DNA of 53,318 bases from Russula earlei (Eukaryota; Basidiomycota; Agaricomycetes; Russulales; Russulaceae), in NCBI GenBank assembly GCA_025769875.1, contig JAGFNK010000365.1, positions 1-53,318 on the forward strand, written 5' to 3'. The number at the start of each line of letters is the position of its first letter. Position 1 is the stretch's first letter. A program made the position numbers and the translations under genes. The notes under the pieces were generated by a model. That model was given only the letters and a program-made list of their open reading frames with translations. It was not told the DNA's origin and did not search any database. Of the stretch, positions 11,511 through 21,326 are shown in pieces.

Positions 11511-12755
11511 ATGTCTTCCACACAAAACTCCCCCACTGCCTCCACTGCCACTCTCGTACCCACGCCCCCATACTCTCCTACACTCATCCACCTACCACTA
11601 TCCAGGGAACTGTCCCCTTCTACCGTGGCAACCATTAACACTAGACTACTTGTTCGACATGCTGCACAACATGCCACAATGATAATACAAGTGCGCGAAC
11701 TATGGGAAGACGACTCCCTCACCACCATACTGAGAGCCTTCGGCAATCGATCTCCTACTCGAGGAGCCGACTCTCCCACCAGAACCCATAGTCCCTCCTA
11801 CCACATCCACTCTCCGTCACCTGATCCCATTCCGATTCCCCCATGCATAAACACCCCCATCATCAAACAAGTAGAAAACGTCGTCGTACTCAACGAAAAC
11901 TTCACCCCAATAAATCATAGCAGGACACCACCTCCCGTCTATGAACCACCCACCAACAATCAACCATCGGAACTAGAGGAACTCGGAGAAGGATGGGAAG
12001 AAGGAGATCTAGGACTGGACTTGCTCATTCCAGACCCAGGCAATGAAGACAACACACTCCCCCCTCACTTTGTCCTCCCTGATCTGACGCATGGCTTCCC
12101 CTCTTTGCTGGCCACCTATGGTCCAGGATGCCCCACTCATTGCATACCCATCCAAGCACAAGCTGACCCCTACCCTCGTCCCCTTCTTACACAAAAAGAC
12201 GCCTTTTTGTTTAAAGAAGGCCTTAGACATACCACGGCAATAAACGAGGCACTCAGATTCAAACAGGACCTATCCCTGGAAGCTGAAGTACATCACTACC
12301 GCTTCACCATCAAAAAGGTACGACAAATGGCAAACAACCTTGTCACCACCTGAGAAAGATACCACAACATGATGTGGGAAGTCAGGGACTCAGAGGTCAA
12401 GCTAGCTAGGGCTAACGCTAAAGCTCATCTTGAACCACGAGTTTTGTTCGGTACCATGCCTCAACTCACCAATCAAGAACACAAGGAAGCCAAGGAAGCC
12501 TTAATGGACCCATGGTACCAATTTTCCCCTCGACTCTCTGATAAATGTGCCTGGTGCCACGATGGAGGACATGATACCTTTGAGTGTCATAAAATCACCA
12601 TATGTATCCTCTGCAATTGCCACGGACACATAGCTGATCACTGTAGGAACCCACATCGACGATGCAAGACCGACAAAATGTGTCGGGTTCCCCGCGACCA
12701 ACTACACTTCCACACTCATCGCTGCCAATCCACCGTCATTCCTTACATCGCTTAG
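11511..12755 (+). pseudogene. Third ORF of the gypsy element: Pro-rich protein with two CCHC zinc knuckles
   Basis: The frame starts at ATG 11511, 66 bp after pol, and ends at TAG 12753-12755 (about 415 codons). A single internal TGA at 12351-12353 is again a likely CGA decay. The first half is rich in Pro/Ser/Thr (TPPYSP, SPSPDPIPIPP) with an acidic patch (EELGEGWEEGD). The C-terminus has two back-to-back zinc knuckles of the exact form CX2CX4HX4C, at 12546-12587 (CAWC...H...C) and 12603-12644 (CILC...H...C), then a Cys/His-rich tail. Its place is where env-like or accessory ORFs occur, but there is no signal peptide or membrane segment. The knuckles predict nucleic-acid binding. Function is unknown to me; it might substitute for the poorly formed knuckle of gag. 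Confidence 0.8.
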
Positions 12756-12763
12756 ACATTAAC

Positions 12764-12773
12764 AAGGGGGTGA
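12764..12773 (+). promoter_or_regulatory. Polypurine tract of the gypsy element
   Basis: AAGGGGGTGA sits directly before the 3' LTR start (TGTCACA at 12774). This is the expected position and composition of the plus-strand primer. Confidence 0.8.
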
Positions 12774-13264
12774 TGTCACAAGTACCGGTTCTTCAGACCA
12801 GACCAGCAACCGGATAAGCCTACCCGGACAGACCTCATTGTTCCTGCGCATCCTCCTGACTCATTAGCCTTGCATGTACCATTACCTTCCAGCGTGTTCC
12901 AGTCTCGATCGCCTCATTGCTACTTCATGTCTACTATTTGATATAGGACATACTGTCTATATAAACCTGTCTGTAGAAGAGGACAAGCCTTAAGCTTGTT
13001 CTCTTGTGAAATATCACTGGATTCAGCTTCCGGACTGTAGGCTTGCAGGGAATCAAGCAATTGTCACGAAATCTCTTCTATCTCTCTAAGTCTTCGAATG
13101 CGAAGACTTATCCATCGACTTTCCACTCCGTGGTACACACTAGCCTTTGCTGTGTTGTCACCGAGATCCCCGAACTCTGCGAGAACTCGTTGTCTCGCTC
13201 GACTCTGTGCGCACATCTCGCATGTGAAATGATTTGTCAGCAACACCACCCCCAGTCGGTGACA
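12774..13264 (+). repeat. 3' LTR of the gypsy element
   Basis: A 491-bp copy equal in length to the 5' LTR, with no indels by eye. It retains CG at many positions where the 5' LTR has TG or CA, and the re-annealing 11-mer AAGCTTGTTCT is unchanged. Confidence 0.97.
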
Positions 13265-13919
13265 AGTTCCATGGTTTTCTTGAGGAGGTGTCCCCAGGTA
13301 TCCTTGACTAATCAGTAGGACCCTTTATCTCGTTTAATTTTGGTTGCGGTAATCCTGTTGTTGGTAAGTCTTGTGTTTATGACACATAACCACCTCACTT
13401 CTATCTCACTTTCCGAGTGCATTTTTTCTTGGATTCGTCTTTCACACCTCAAGACCCAAATCAGGTGGGCTGCTTCAGAGATGAGGATTTGTAGGAGGCG
13501 TTTGGAACCTCTTGGGGTTTTTTCTAGCTTTCAATCGTCACAGGGAAGGGATCCATGGTAGGGGGGGTTAGGTTGCCACAGCCTAAGATTGTGCCGAGGG
13601 AGATGATTGGCCAGAGACAAGGATTGTGTGGCCACATATCTTTGGCCAGCAACCATATTTTCATGGTAGGATTTTCAGTGCATCTTACCAGTATGTGTTC
13701 CATTGACTCCGTTGTATCACAGGTGGGGCAGAGTTATCGGGATTCATATCCTGGGAGATGTTTTTCCAAAAGGTGCCGATTTTCTGGGTGGCGTGTAAGG
13801 ATTTGTATAGGAACTGCTGGATCCGGGTTCGGATGGGGCGTTTTCGTATGCTCTTCCATATCGATTCATCTGTTTTGAGGGAGTCATTGTATTCCACGAT
13901 GGCTAGTCGGGTGGTTTGT
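13265..13919 (-). pseudogene. LINE pol C-terminal fragment (RNase H-like end), 5'-truncated
   Basis: Read on the minus strand the segment carries the C-terminus of the LINE ORF2 type common in Agaricomycetes: RIQQFLYKSLHATQKIGTFW, CDTTESMEHIL, SLGTILGCG, ISEAAHLIWVLRCER, NNRITATKIKRDKG, TWGHLLKKTMEL. Several frameshifts and stops are present. It ends at the gypsy insertion and continues at 5885 (LTNWL..EVLVGRR) once the gypsy and one AGTTC are removed. The 5' end is truncated at 13919, directly followed by the second copy of the 15-bp target duplication. There is no endonuclease or RT core, so this was dead on arrival. Confidence 0.88.
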
Positions 13920-14091
13920 CAACCGCAACAGACCAGTCTATGAAATTTATGAACCAAGCCGGGCCGGTTTCCCGAAGGTCACATGGTGTCATAGTGGGGG
14001 AGACGTATGGCAGTTTCCCCGGCCAGCCGAGGCTTTACTTTCTAACTACGCAAGGTCGTCTCATCAAATGCAGTTCTGCGCACATATACTA

Positions 14092-14223
14092 ACTACGACA
14101 CTCTTCGTGTTCCCGCAAAATTCAGACATCAATGATGCCATGCAGTCGTATGTGAGAATACAAGACTGGTTCAACCTCAAATTCCACTATCCATGGGTTT
14201 TCCTTGATGAGCAGCCGTTTTTG
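14092..14223 (+). pseudogene. Fragment of a second GT15 (KRE2/MNT1-like) mannosyltransferase gene
   Basis: About 44 codons read TTLFVFPQNSDIND, DWFNLKFHYPWVFL, DEQPF, aligning with exon sequence of the GT15 gene at 19529-21326 (ARNSELDG, DRFNGKYRYPWVFL, NEQPF). The frame is open but no further GT15 exons follow; 80 bp downstream begins the TIR transposon. It is a diverged paralogue remnant, not a recent copy. Confidence 0.65.
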
Positions 14224-14303
14224 ACTGTTCGTCGTCCTCGTCTTGATATCCATTTGTCCCAATCTGCTACCTGGGCTGCAATCGAAGCCACGCATCGAAT
14301 TTA

Positions 14304-14960
14304 CTGTCGTTTTCACGTGACCTTGCACTTGCCATTTTTGGATGTCATTTCAAGTGTGAAATCAAAACTGCTATATCTCAACAGCTTCTCAACAGATTGC
14401 CTTGAAACTTTGACAGTAGAACCTTATATACTGTATCTAGGTGCAGCTAAAATATGGGAGCATAATATTCAGTTCTTGAAATGTCGATTTTCAGGTGCTG
14501 ACATGGGTGCAAAACTTTGAACTGCCATATCTCAACTGTTTCTCAATCAATTGACTTGAAACTTCGACAATGGGATCTCATGTACTGTATCTAGGTGCAG
14601 CCCAAGAGCTGGGGTCTAATTCTTAGTTCTTGAAGTTTTGATTTTTGGGTGTGATCTGAGTGCAAAATTTCGAACTGCCATATCTCAACCGTTTCTCAAT
14701 AGATTGCCTTGAAACTTGGAAAGTAGAACCTTATATACTGTGTCTAGGTGCAGCTAAAATATGGGAGCCTAGTGTTCAGTTCCTGAAGTTTCAATTTTTG
14801 GGTGCCAATCTGCATGCAAAATTTCGAACTGTCATATCTCAACTATTTCTCAATGGATTGGCTTGAAACTTGGGCAGTATCATCTCATGTACTGTATCTA
14901 GGTACAGCCAAATAATGGGTTTCACTTGTTAAATTTTCACATTTTGGGGTGCTGACCAAC
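14304..14960. repeat. Left TIR of the 14304-19149 transposon, four ~155-bp tandem units
   Basis: After a 62-bp outer segment, units start at about 14366, 14520, 14673 and 14827 (spacing 154, 153, 154), each beginning AACTGYYATATCTCAAC and carrying TACTGTRTCTAGGTRCAGC. The fourth is the most diverged. Confidence 0.85.
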
Positions 14961-15309
14961 CCCGAGCATGATAGGATATCTCTACACATGACTATTTACA
15001 GCTGTAGCACGCAACCACAGCAAGGAAAATACAGTGAGACAGACGGAAAACATCACTGGTGGGACGATAGCAGGTCTCTGGACTGTAGCGTGCCAGGTCG
15101 GGCATGCGGAGTCCATGGGGCTTGATCCGAGGGCAGGTAGGAGCGGAAGGGAGCAGGGGAGAGCAAGGTCGTGCCCCGGAACGCAATGCACACGTGCACG
15201 TGCAAGAGGGTGTGTGTGTGTTCTCGAGGGAATGGTTCACACAGGCAGACAAGATGTTTTAACGCAGAGGCAAAAGCTCCCTCCTATTCAAGACTGTACC
15301 TACTAGCCT

Positions 15310-15950
15310 TAAATACTGTAGAAGAAAGGTGGGGTGAGAACTAGGTAATCAAAAACATGGATGAGAAGACAATGGCATAAGAATCCTACTGCTCCAACTG
15401 CGAGTCCGTGAGCATGGGGCGGTGCAGCGAGGACGACAGGGCGAGGCGCTGTGGGCAGCGAGCCCTCGGATCGAGTGGCGATGACGTCTGTGCGTGCATC
15501 ATCCGAGTCCGTACGTATGCGCATGGCGGGGGTGAGGACGATGCTTGAGAGACGATGATGAAAGGGGCGAGAGTGGGATTGAAAGGGAGTCGACGACGGG
15601 CGAGAGCGATATGACGAAAGGGTGGGGAGCATGAAGCAGACAAAGATACTAGTGGTGCAGGGGATGGATGTAGATGAGGGAGCGCGAGGCGTGGGTGAAG
15701 TTGGAGGCAATCGAGCTGAGGTGTCGTCACTGTTCCTGGGCATAGAGTGGGCGATGCGAGGGAATGACGTTGAGAGGAGCACATGAGAGGTAAGTGAAAA
15801 GAGGGAAAGGAATGACGATAGTTGGAGGGATGATAGGAGGGGAAGGGAGATGAGAGACAAAGGGAAAGGAAGACGCGTGGGCGAGGGACGTGAGGGAGGT
15901 GGGGGCAAGTGCAAGTCATGTGAGTTTCCCAGTCAGCGGGCTCAGACACC
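15310..15950 (-). repeat. CT-rich segment, inverted copy of the hAT interior (17530-18110)
   Basis: Minus-strand 15950-15310 and plus-strand 17530-18110 share a start around GAGCCCGCTG, CACATGACTTG, then CCAACTATCGTCATTCC and CGAGGGCTCGCTGCCCACAG. Two large overlapping minus-strand ORFs (15309-15914 and 15386-16084) come from this composition. No hAT termini are seen, so it is an internal fragment or a shared source sequence. Confidence 0.55.
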
Positions 15951-16841
15951 TTACAGGACTGCTTAGAGGAGGTTTTGCATACCGTCAGGGAATTTGAGGA
16001 TGCGGGGTGCCATGGCATCTGATGGACCCTCCATTTTTTGGATGGTCGACGTCTTGACCTGGGGTCTGGAGAAGGCGACCTCATGCGACTTTGCGGTTCA
16101 CTTGCTTTGCCACTCTCCTACAACGGCAGCATAAGAATGAAATAAGCTGAAAGGGTGTTTGCATTGACTTGCCTTGGCAGCTCGTTGAATGGCAACATCA
16201 GCCAACCCATGCAGTACCTCCCAGGGTGCCACAAGGCCGGAAGCTGGGAGCCCACCGCCATTGTCGTCCTTGTCTGACGAGTCCATGCTCATTGTAGTTG
16301 ATATTGGGAAGGGCCTCTTTAGAAGGGCACACTTGGGTTCATGGAGCTGGACAAGGACTGGCCTTGCTCAACTCAGGGTGACACCGGGGCATGAAGGAAT
16401 CGAGCAGGGGCAAGAGGGGGGGTTCTGTATCCAAGTTTTCAGTGGACGCTTTGCCTTGAGGTCGAGGTTGGGAGGTGACATGATGACGTGCTCTCGCGTC
16501 CGGCACCAGGACCACCAGCAGCAACAAGCATGGAGCTGCGGCAACTGCTTGTGGGATCAACAGGAGAATGATTTATAACTTGAGTCAGCACAGTTCGCGG
16601 CTGTCAGGGAGGGATGGTGAGGATGCATGCGTATGATTTGGTGTATGTTTGCCACATTCCTTGGCTTGAAATCTCCGCAGAGGCTCAGGCGAGGTGACAC
16701 ACTCATTTGGGTGCCTATGGGCGATATTGGAAGGCTCCACGACCTTGTGAGAGTGCAAGTGGAAGAGGTGCGAGCAGAAGATGGTGGCGAGGGGGATGAT
16801 TGTAGTATGGAGGAAGGCCCATGACTGGGGATGAACAAGTT

Positions 16842-17362
16842 ACCTGTGAGATTCATTAACTCAGTAGCGATCGCTAGCACATGCTCTGTCAGAGGATCTA
16901 GAGTGGAACCTGTCCATGTTGCGAACAATATTGTTACTGCAAGTAACACATGGCATCTATTAGACCCTCCACATAGAGGCAAAGACAAGAGATGTAGTTG
17001 CCTACTTCAAGACAAACTGACTGACGATGTTCACTGGGCTGATCAGCAATACTCCCTTCTTTGTTTGGTGATACATTGATCGAGGTAAGATGTGGGTTTC
17101 ATCAGAGGAGTATCCTTGGATGGCCTTGAGGGAAAGTAGCTGCATGGCAATCCGTTGATGCTGTCGCCTGCAGAGGAAACATCATCTGCATGGCGCCATT
17201 GTTGACCAGCAAGTCAATTTGTGCATTTGAAATCACAACAAAGAGCTGGTTACCCATCCATATAGAGAAGAGTGTCCCATATATCCTTGACCAGGCTCGT
17301 AGAGTGTGCTCAGGATAAGAGCGAAGGAAGTAGTAATGAAGGAGCGGGCCGGGAGGGATCAT
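16842..17362 (-). pseudogene. Cytochrome P450 gene fragments inside the TIR transposon
   Basis: On the minus strand 17362-17190 reads PPGPLLHYYFL, AWSRIYGTLFSIWMGNQLFVVISNAQ, DLLVNNGA, matching the N-terminal region of fungal P450s. Further on, 16910-16855 reads DPLTEHVLAIATELMNLTG, matching the later DPLVERVL..FMNLTG segment. The stretch between is broken by stops and a deletion, and the heme-binding Cys region is absent. It is a captured partial gene with no function by itself. Confidence 0.6.
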
Positions 17363-17378
17363 ATGGATATGGCAGGTC

Positions 17379-18618
17379 TAGGGTTTTTCCGGCCCGGCTT
17401 GGCCTGAAAGCCCCGGCTTTGGCTCGGCCCGAGGCGGCTTTGGCTTTCTAAAACCCCAGGCCGGGCCAAAGCCGTCAAACCCGGCTTGGCTCCGGCTTGG
17501 CCTGGCCTAGGCCACGGCTTTTGTACGTAAGATTTTTTGTATGTGAGCCCGCTGGCCACATGACTTGTACCACCCTGCGCGTTCACTTTCCCTTCGTCTT
17601 TCATCCCACTCACATCCCTCCTTCCAACTATCGTCATTCCTTTCACCTCACTCTCCTTTCCTCGCGTTCCCACTCTCGACGTCATCCCCACCGCGTTGCC
17701 CACTCCATGTCAGCAGACTACGACAACGGCTCAATTCGATCGCCGTCGACGTCACTCGCCTTGGCGCTCAACGCCTTCATCCCTTCGGTCTTCAAGTCGG
17801 AGCACGGCTCCTCCCCACACTTCGACCTACGGCACGACACCATCGCCGTCCGGCTGCGCATCGCGCCCTCCCAAGACCGTCCCTCAAGCATCGTCCTCGC
17901 GTCCGCCACACGTCTACGCACGGACCCGTATGACGCGTTCGTCATCGTCACCATCGCCTTACCCGAGGGCTCGCTGCCCACAGCGCCTCGCCCATCGTCA
18001 TTGCCGCGCTATTCGAGGGCTCGCTGCCCATAGCGTCTCGCCCCCGACATCATCGCCGCATCGCCTCGCGCTCGCGGATTCGCAGTAGGAGGACTTTAGA
18101 ATAGCAGTTTTGTATTTAAATATCAAATATATTACGGAGTCGTTATGTTCTGGAGAGCATGATGAGGCATGGTAAGAGCATGGATTATACATGTGGAATG
18201 AGTGAAGTCCAGTGTACAACATGGTATGCTGCGGGACGAAGTGATCTAAGACTGAGGAAAGGGATTACGAGCAACCAACGCGACTGAGCATTGCAAATTG
18301 ACATATAGGCCACCAAAGCTTACATTGTACATGTACTTGACTCAAGCAAAAAGGAAGGTTGAGAGGGAAGCACAGATACGACGATGAAAAACGACAGGGA
18401 ATGATGGTGTGTCCATGTCCATGCAAAGTTGATAAATTAAAGTTTGATGATTACCCCAAATGATCAAAGCCGGGGCTTGACGGCCCGGCTTTGGCTTTTC
18501 AAATCACAGGCCGGGCCAAAGCCGTCACGAAGCCGTCACTTTGGCCCGGCTCGGCCCGGCCTATTTCGGCCTGGCTTGGCCCGGCTCACGGCCTGAGGCC
18601 GGGCCGGGCACATCCCTA
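17379..18618. mobile_element. Non-autonomous hAT-type element, 1240 bp, TSD GGCAGGTC
   Basis: Ends are TAGGGTTTTTCCGGCCCGGC at left and the reverse complement of TAGGGATGTGCCCGGCCCGG at right. The exact 8-bp target duplication GGCAGGTC lies at 17371-17378 and 18619-18626, as expected for hAT. Both subterminal regions (17390-17510, 18470-18615) are dense in GGCCGGGCC / AAAGCCG motifs. No transposase is present; the interior is CT-rich and encodes only low-complexity ORFs. It is inserted at the inner end of the right TIR of the larger element. Confidence 0.85.
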
Positions 18619-18626
18619 GGCAGGTC

Positions 18627-19149
18627 CGAAATTTTGCATGCAGATCAGCACCCAAAAATCAAAATTTCAGGAACTGAACATTAGGCTCCCATATTTTAGC
18701 TGCACCTAGACACAGTATATAAGGTTCTACTGTCCAAGTTTCAAGGCAATCTATTGAGAAACGGTTGAGATATGGCAGTTCGAAATTTTGCACTCAGATC
18801 ACACCCAAAAATCAAAACTTCAAGAACTAAGAATTAGACCCCAGCTCTTGGGCTGCACCTAGATACAGTACATGAGATCCCATTGTCGAAGTTTCAAGTC
18901 AATTGATTGAGAAACAGTTGAGATATGGCAGTTCAAAGTTTTGCACCCATGTCAGCACCTGAAAATCGACATTTCAAGAACTGAATATTATGCTCCCATA
19001 TTTTAGCTGCACCTAGATACAGTATATAAGGTTCTACTGTCAAAGTTTCAAGGCAATCTGTTGAGAAGCTGTTGAGATATAGCAGTTTTGATTTCGCACT
19101 TGAAATGACATCCAAAAATGGCAAGTGCAAGGTCACGTGAAAACGACAG
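18627..19149. repeat. Right TIR of the 14304-19149 transposon
   Basis: Inverted copy of the left arm with unit starts at 19087, 18933 and 18780 (minus strand). The arm is cut at its inner end by the hAT element whose second target duplication is 18619-18626. The reading frame fragment LPFLDVISS...GADMGAKL is shared with the left arm but only reflects the repeat. Confidence 0.85.
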
Positions 19150-19528
19150 TAGTCTCACGGTCCGTTGTTTTCAAGTTTGGGCAGATCTCTCAAGAAGCGT
19201 TGGCATCAACCGAACGTGACTTGTGCCACCGCGATTCCGACCTTTGATTTTAAGCCTGGCACCTGGCCACATCATTCAGACGAACGAGGAAGAGTATATT
19301 TTTTGCTGCTATCAACACGGCTCTATCGTAAGGGAATATAGATGCATTTATATTTGTTGGGGTGGATCATTAGTCAGTGCGCATAGATTTAAGAAGCAAG
19401 CAGCGACAAAGGAGTAATGCTAGTAGGGTCGAGAGGACAGATGTCGGAAAGCAGAGTGATAGCGAGGGACTCGCTGTGCTCCAGAGGTCGTGAATGCAGC
19501 AGGCTCCTCATCGTCGACGCCGTTAACG
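19150..19528. other. Spacer between the TIR transposon and the GT15 gene
   Basis: CpG-containing 3' flank of the mannosyltransferase. No gene or repeat is recognised. Confidence 0.5.
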
Positions 19529-21326
19529 CTAACGTCGACCTTCTATCCGATCCCACCTCGGCATGCACGAGTACCCATTATAATCTAACGACATCAGCGA
19601 CGGCACGCGCGAGACCATGGAAAGTAGCATACCAAAGCTATGCACAGGGTCACACGTACACCGTCCGCGCTCCCACAGATCCTTTTCAGCGGGACAATGC
19701 GTGAATGGGGAATGCTCGTACCCAATCTCGCGGAAAAACTGGATGCGATCCGTGCCCGCGAGCAGCGCGGCGGCGATCGAGTGCACGGGCGCATCACCCC
19801 AGCGCTGTGTGTGGTGCACCACCAAATCCCAACGGGGACATTTAAATTTAGTTTCGCATTGGGGAGTTGCGGAAGAGAAGACCGTACCTCGTAATAGAAG
19901 CCCCCGGTGCGATCGAGATAGCCAAAGTACGCTGTGTAAGCCTCGCCCCGCCAGAAGTCCATATCGGCAATCTCGAAGTTGCTCCAAACTTTTTTTTTTG
20001 CGTCCATATGATCAGCGACAACTGTTTGGTCGTAGGGATCGGAGAAAGAAGAACATACAGTGGCAGAGGTTGAAGTCGGCACCGCCGTTGTCAGACAGGA
20101 AGTCCATCGCGTTGTTCTGCGCTACGTATTCTGGATGCTCGGCTACGAAGTCTGTATGGAAACAGGCGGTTAGCGCTCTGTTGCCGTGCTGAGGTAAGAG
20201 GCGAGTATACCTTGAACAGTAGACCATAGCGACTCGATCGTACGTCTAAATTCGTACATTGTGATGGTGAACCCTATATGGAGTTGAGTTGGGCGTCGAG
20301 TTTACAAGGCAAGGAATGACGGAAACAAACCATAGGTCTTGTTGTTCTCGTGCATGTAGACAAATGGGTCAAAGTTGACATCACAGTGAAAGTGCACACC
20401 CGGCCTGCATGAAGTGGTCAGATTGACCGGTGTGAGAAATGTCGAAAGGGACAGACGAACTCGACGCGCCAATAGTACCGGAAATCTTGCAGCAATGGAT
20501 GGCGATAGAAGAACTTGATAGGTTCGTCAGTTCAGGAGGGTTGATTAGAGGGTGGGAAGGTAGACCAGACCCCAGAGTTGAAGCGGCACATATTGCGATA
20601 CCTGGCCGCACAGGTGTTGTCAGAGCCTTTCCGACATGTGGAAGGCAAACAGGAAAGCCACACGATTGACTACCACCGTAGATGACGCCCTCTCCCTCCA
20701 ATTTATCTCTTTCCTCCTTCGCCCTCGTCTCGTTGATCCAGTGGGGCTGATACCAATGCTCCTCGGGGATCTGTCCAAAATGCACGGGCCCTGAGACGAG
20801 AATCGAGACGCGGCTTGTGCGCCCGCGGCGCCATCAGAACACGCGGACAGTGAGAAAGCGAAACCCGCGGACGCGCACCGCTTAAACTCGTCCGAGAATG
20901 GCTGCTCGTTAAGAAAGACCCATGGGTAGCGGTACTTGCCGTTGAACCTGTCTTCCATCTCACGCACGGAGCGGACGGCGCCATCGAGCTCCGAGTTGCG
21001 CGCGAGCATGAGGAGCGTCGCATTGGCGCGGTGGTGCAGCGTTTCCCCCGGAGTGGCTGGGCCATTGCTTCCTCCATGATAGAAACCGGGGTCATCATAG
21101 TATGTTGAGGGCACTACATTGTGGGAGCTTGTGTGGGGAGATAGGAGGGACGAGATGGAGCTGACAGGGTTGTAGGAATGTGGTGTAAGGATGGAGAGAG
21201 GACAGAAGGACGAGCTGTGGGTTATGTTTTCATCAGCGGTCCCATGATTCCACCTGTAGGGGCACGTACGATTACGAAACCGATGATGAGAATCGGACGT
21301 GAGATTCTGGTGGTGGCCGATGACAT
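19529..21326 (-). CDS. Alpha-1,2-mannosyltransferase, GT15 family (KRE2/MNT1-like)
   Basis: A Golgi type II glycosyltransferase that adds alpha-1,2-mannose from GDP-Man to N- and O-glycans. The minus-strand exons splice cleanly: LARNSELDG, DRFNGKYRYPWVFLNEQPF; FGQIPEEHWYQPHWI; RYRNMCRFNSG; FFYRHPLLQDFRYYWRVE; PGVHFHCDVNFDPF; GFTITMYEF (the Glu corresponds to the proposed nucleophile of Kre2p); DFVAEHPEYVAQNN; FWSNFEIADMDFWRGEAY, GGFYYE; RWGDAPVHSIAAALL, FTHCP; and DYNGYSCMPRW, stop at 19531-19529. About nine short introns are GT-AG. The N-terminus is unresolved. ATG 21326 gives a short hydrophobic stretch (RPILIIGFVIV) that would serve as signal anchor, but I could not place the first intron so that it joins the next frame. 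No lesions were seen in the catalytic part. Confidence 0.88.

Larger units (their letters stand above)
5886..13264 (+). mobile_element. Full-length Ty3/gypsy chromovirus retrotransposon, 7379 bp
   Basis: The element has two 491-bp LTRs (5886-6376 and 12774-13264), both starting TGTCACAAGTACC and ending GTCGGTGACA. It has exact 5-bp TSDs AGTTC (5881-5885 and 13265-13269), a self-complementary primer site just inside the 5' LTR, gag, pol (protease, RT, RNase H, integrase, chromodomain), a third ORF and a polypurine tract before the 3' LTR. The LTRs differ at about 25 positions (roughly 5 percent), nearly all CpG-type transitions. Five in-frame TGA codons and two catalytic Asp to Asn changes make it non-autonomous now. 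It is inserted in the last codons of a LINE ORF. Confidence 0.97.
14304..19149. mobile_element. DNA transposon with long tandem-repeat TIRs and captured gene fragments
   Basis: The left end (CTGTCGTTTTCACGTGACC from 14304) and the right end (reverse complement ending at 19149) are near-identical inverted repeats of about 0.5 kb, flanked by TA on both sides (14302-14303 and 19150-19151). Each arm is made of tandem ~155-bp units (four at left, three intact at right). No transposase is recognisable inside. The interior holds degenerate P450 gene pieces on the minus strand, a CT-rich segment (15310-15950) inverted relative to part of an inserted hAT element, and that hAT element (17379-18618). 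It looks like a non-autonomous TA-target element that transduplicated host sequence. Confidence 0.75.

Noticed and set aside
15309..16084. Long minus-strand ORFs (201 and 232 codons) as a gene
   Set aside because: Low-complexity Ser/Pro/His frames from a CT-rich repeat that also occurs inverted at 17530-18110. Both frames overlap and neither has a domain.
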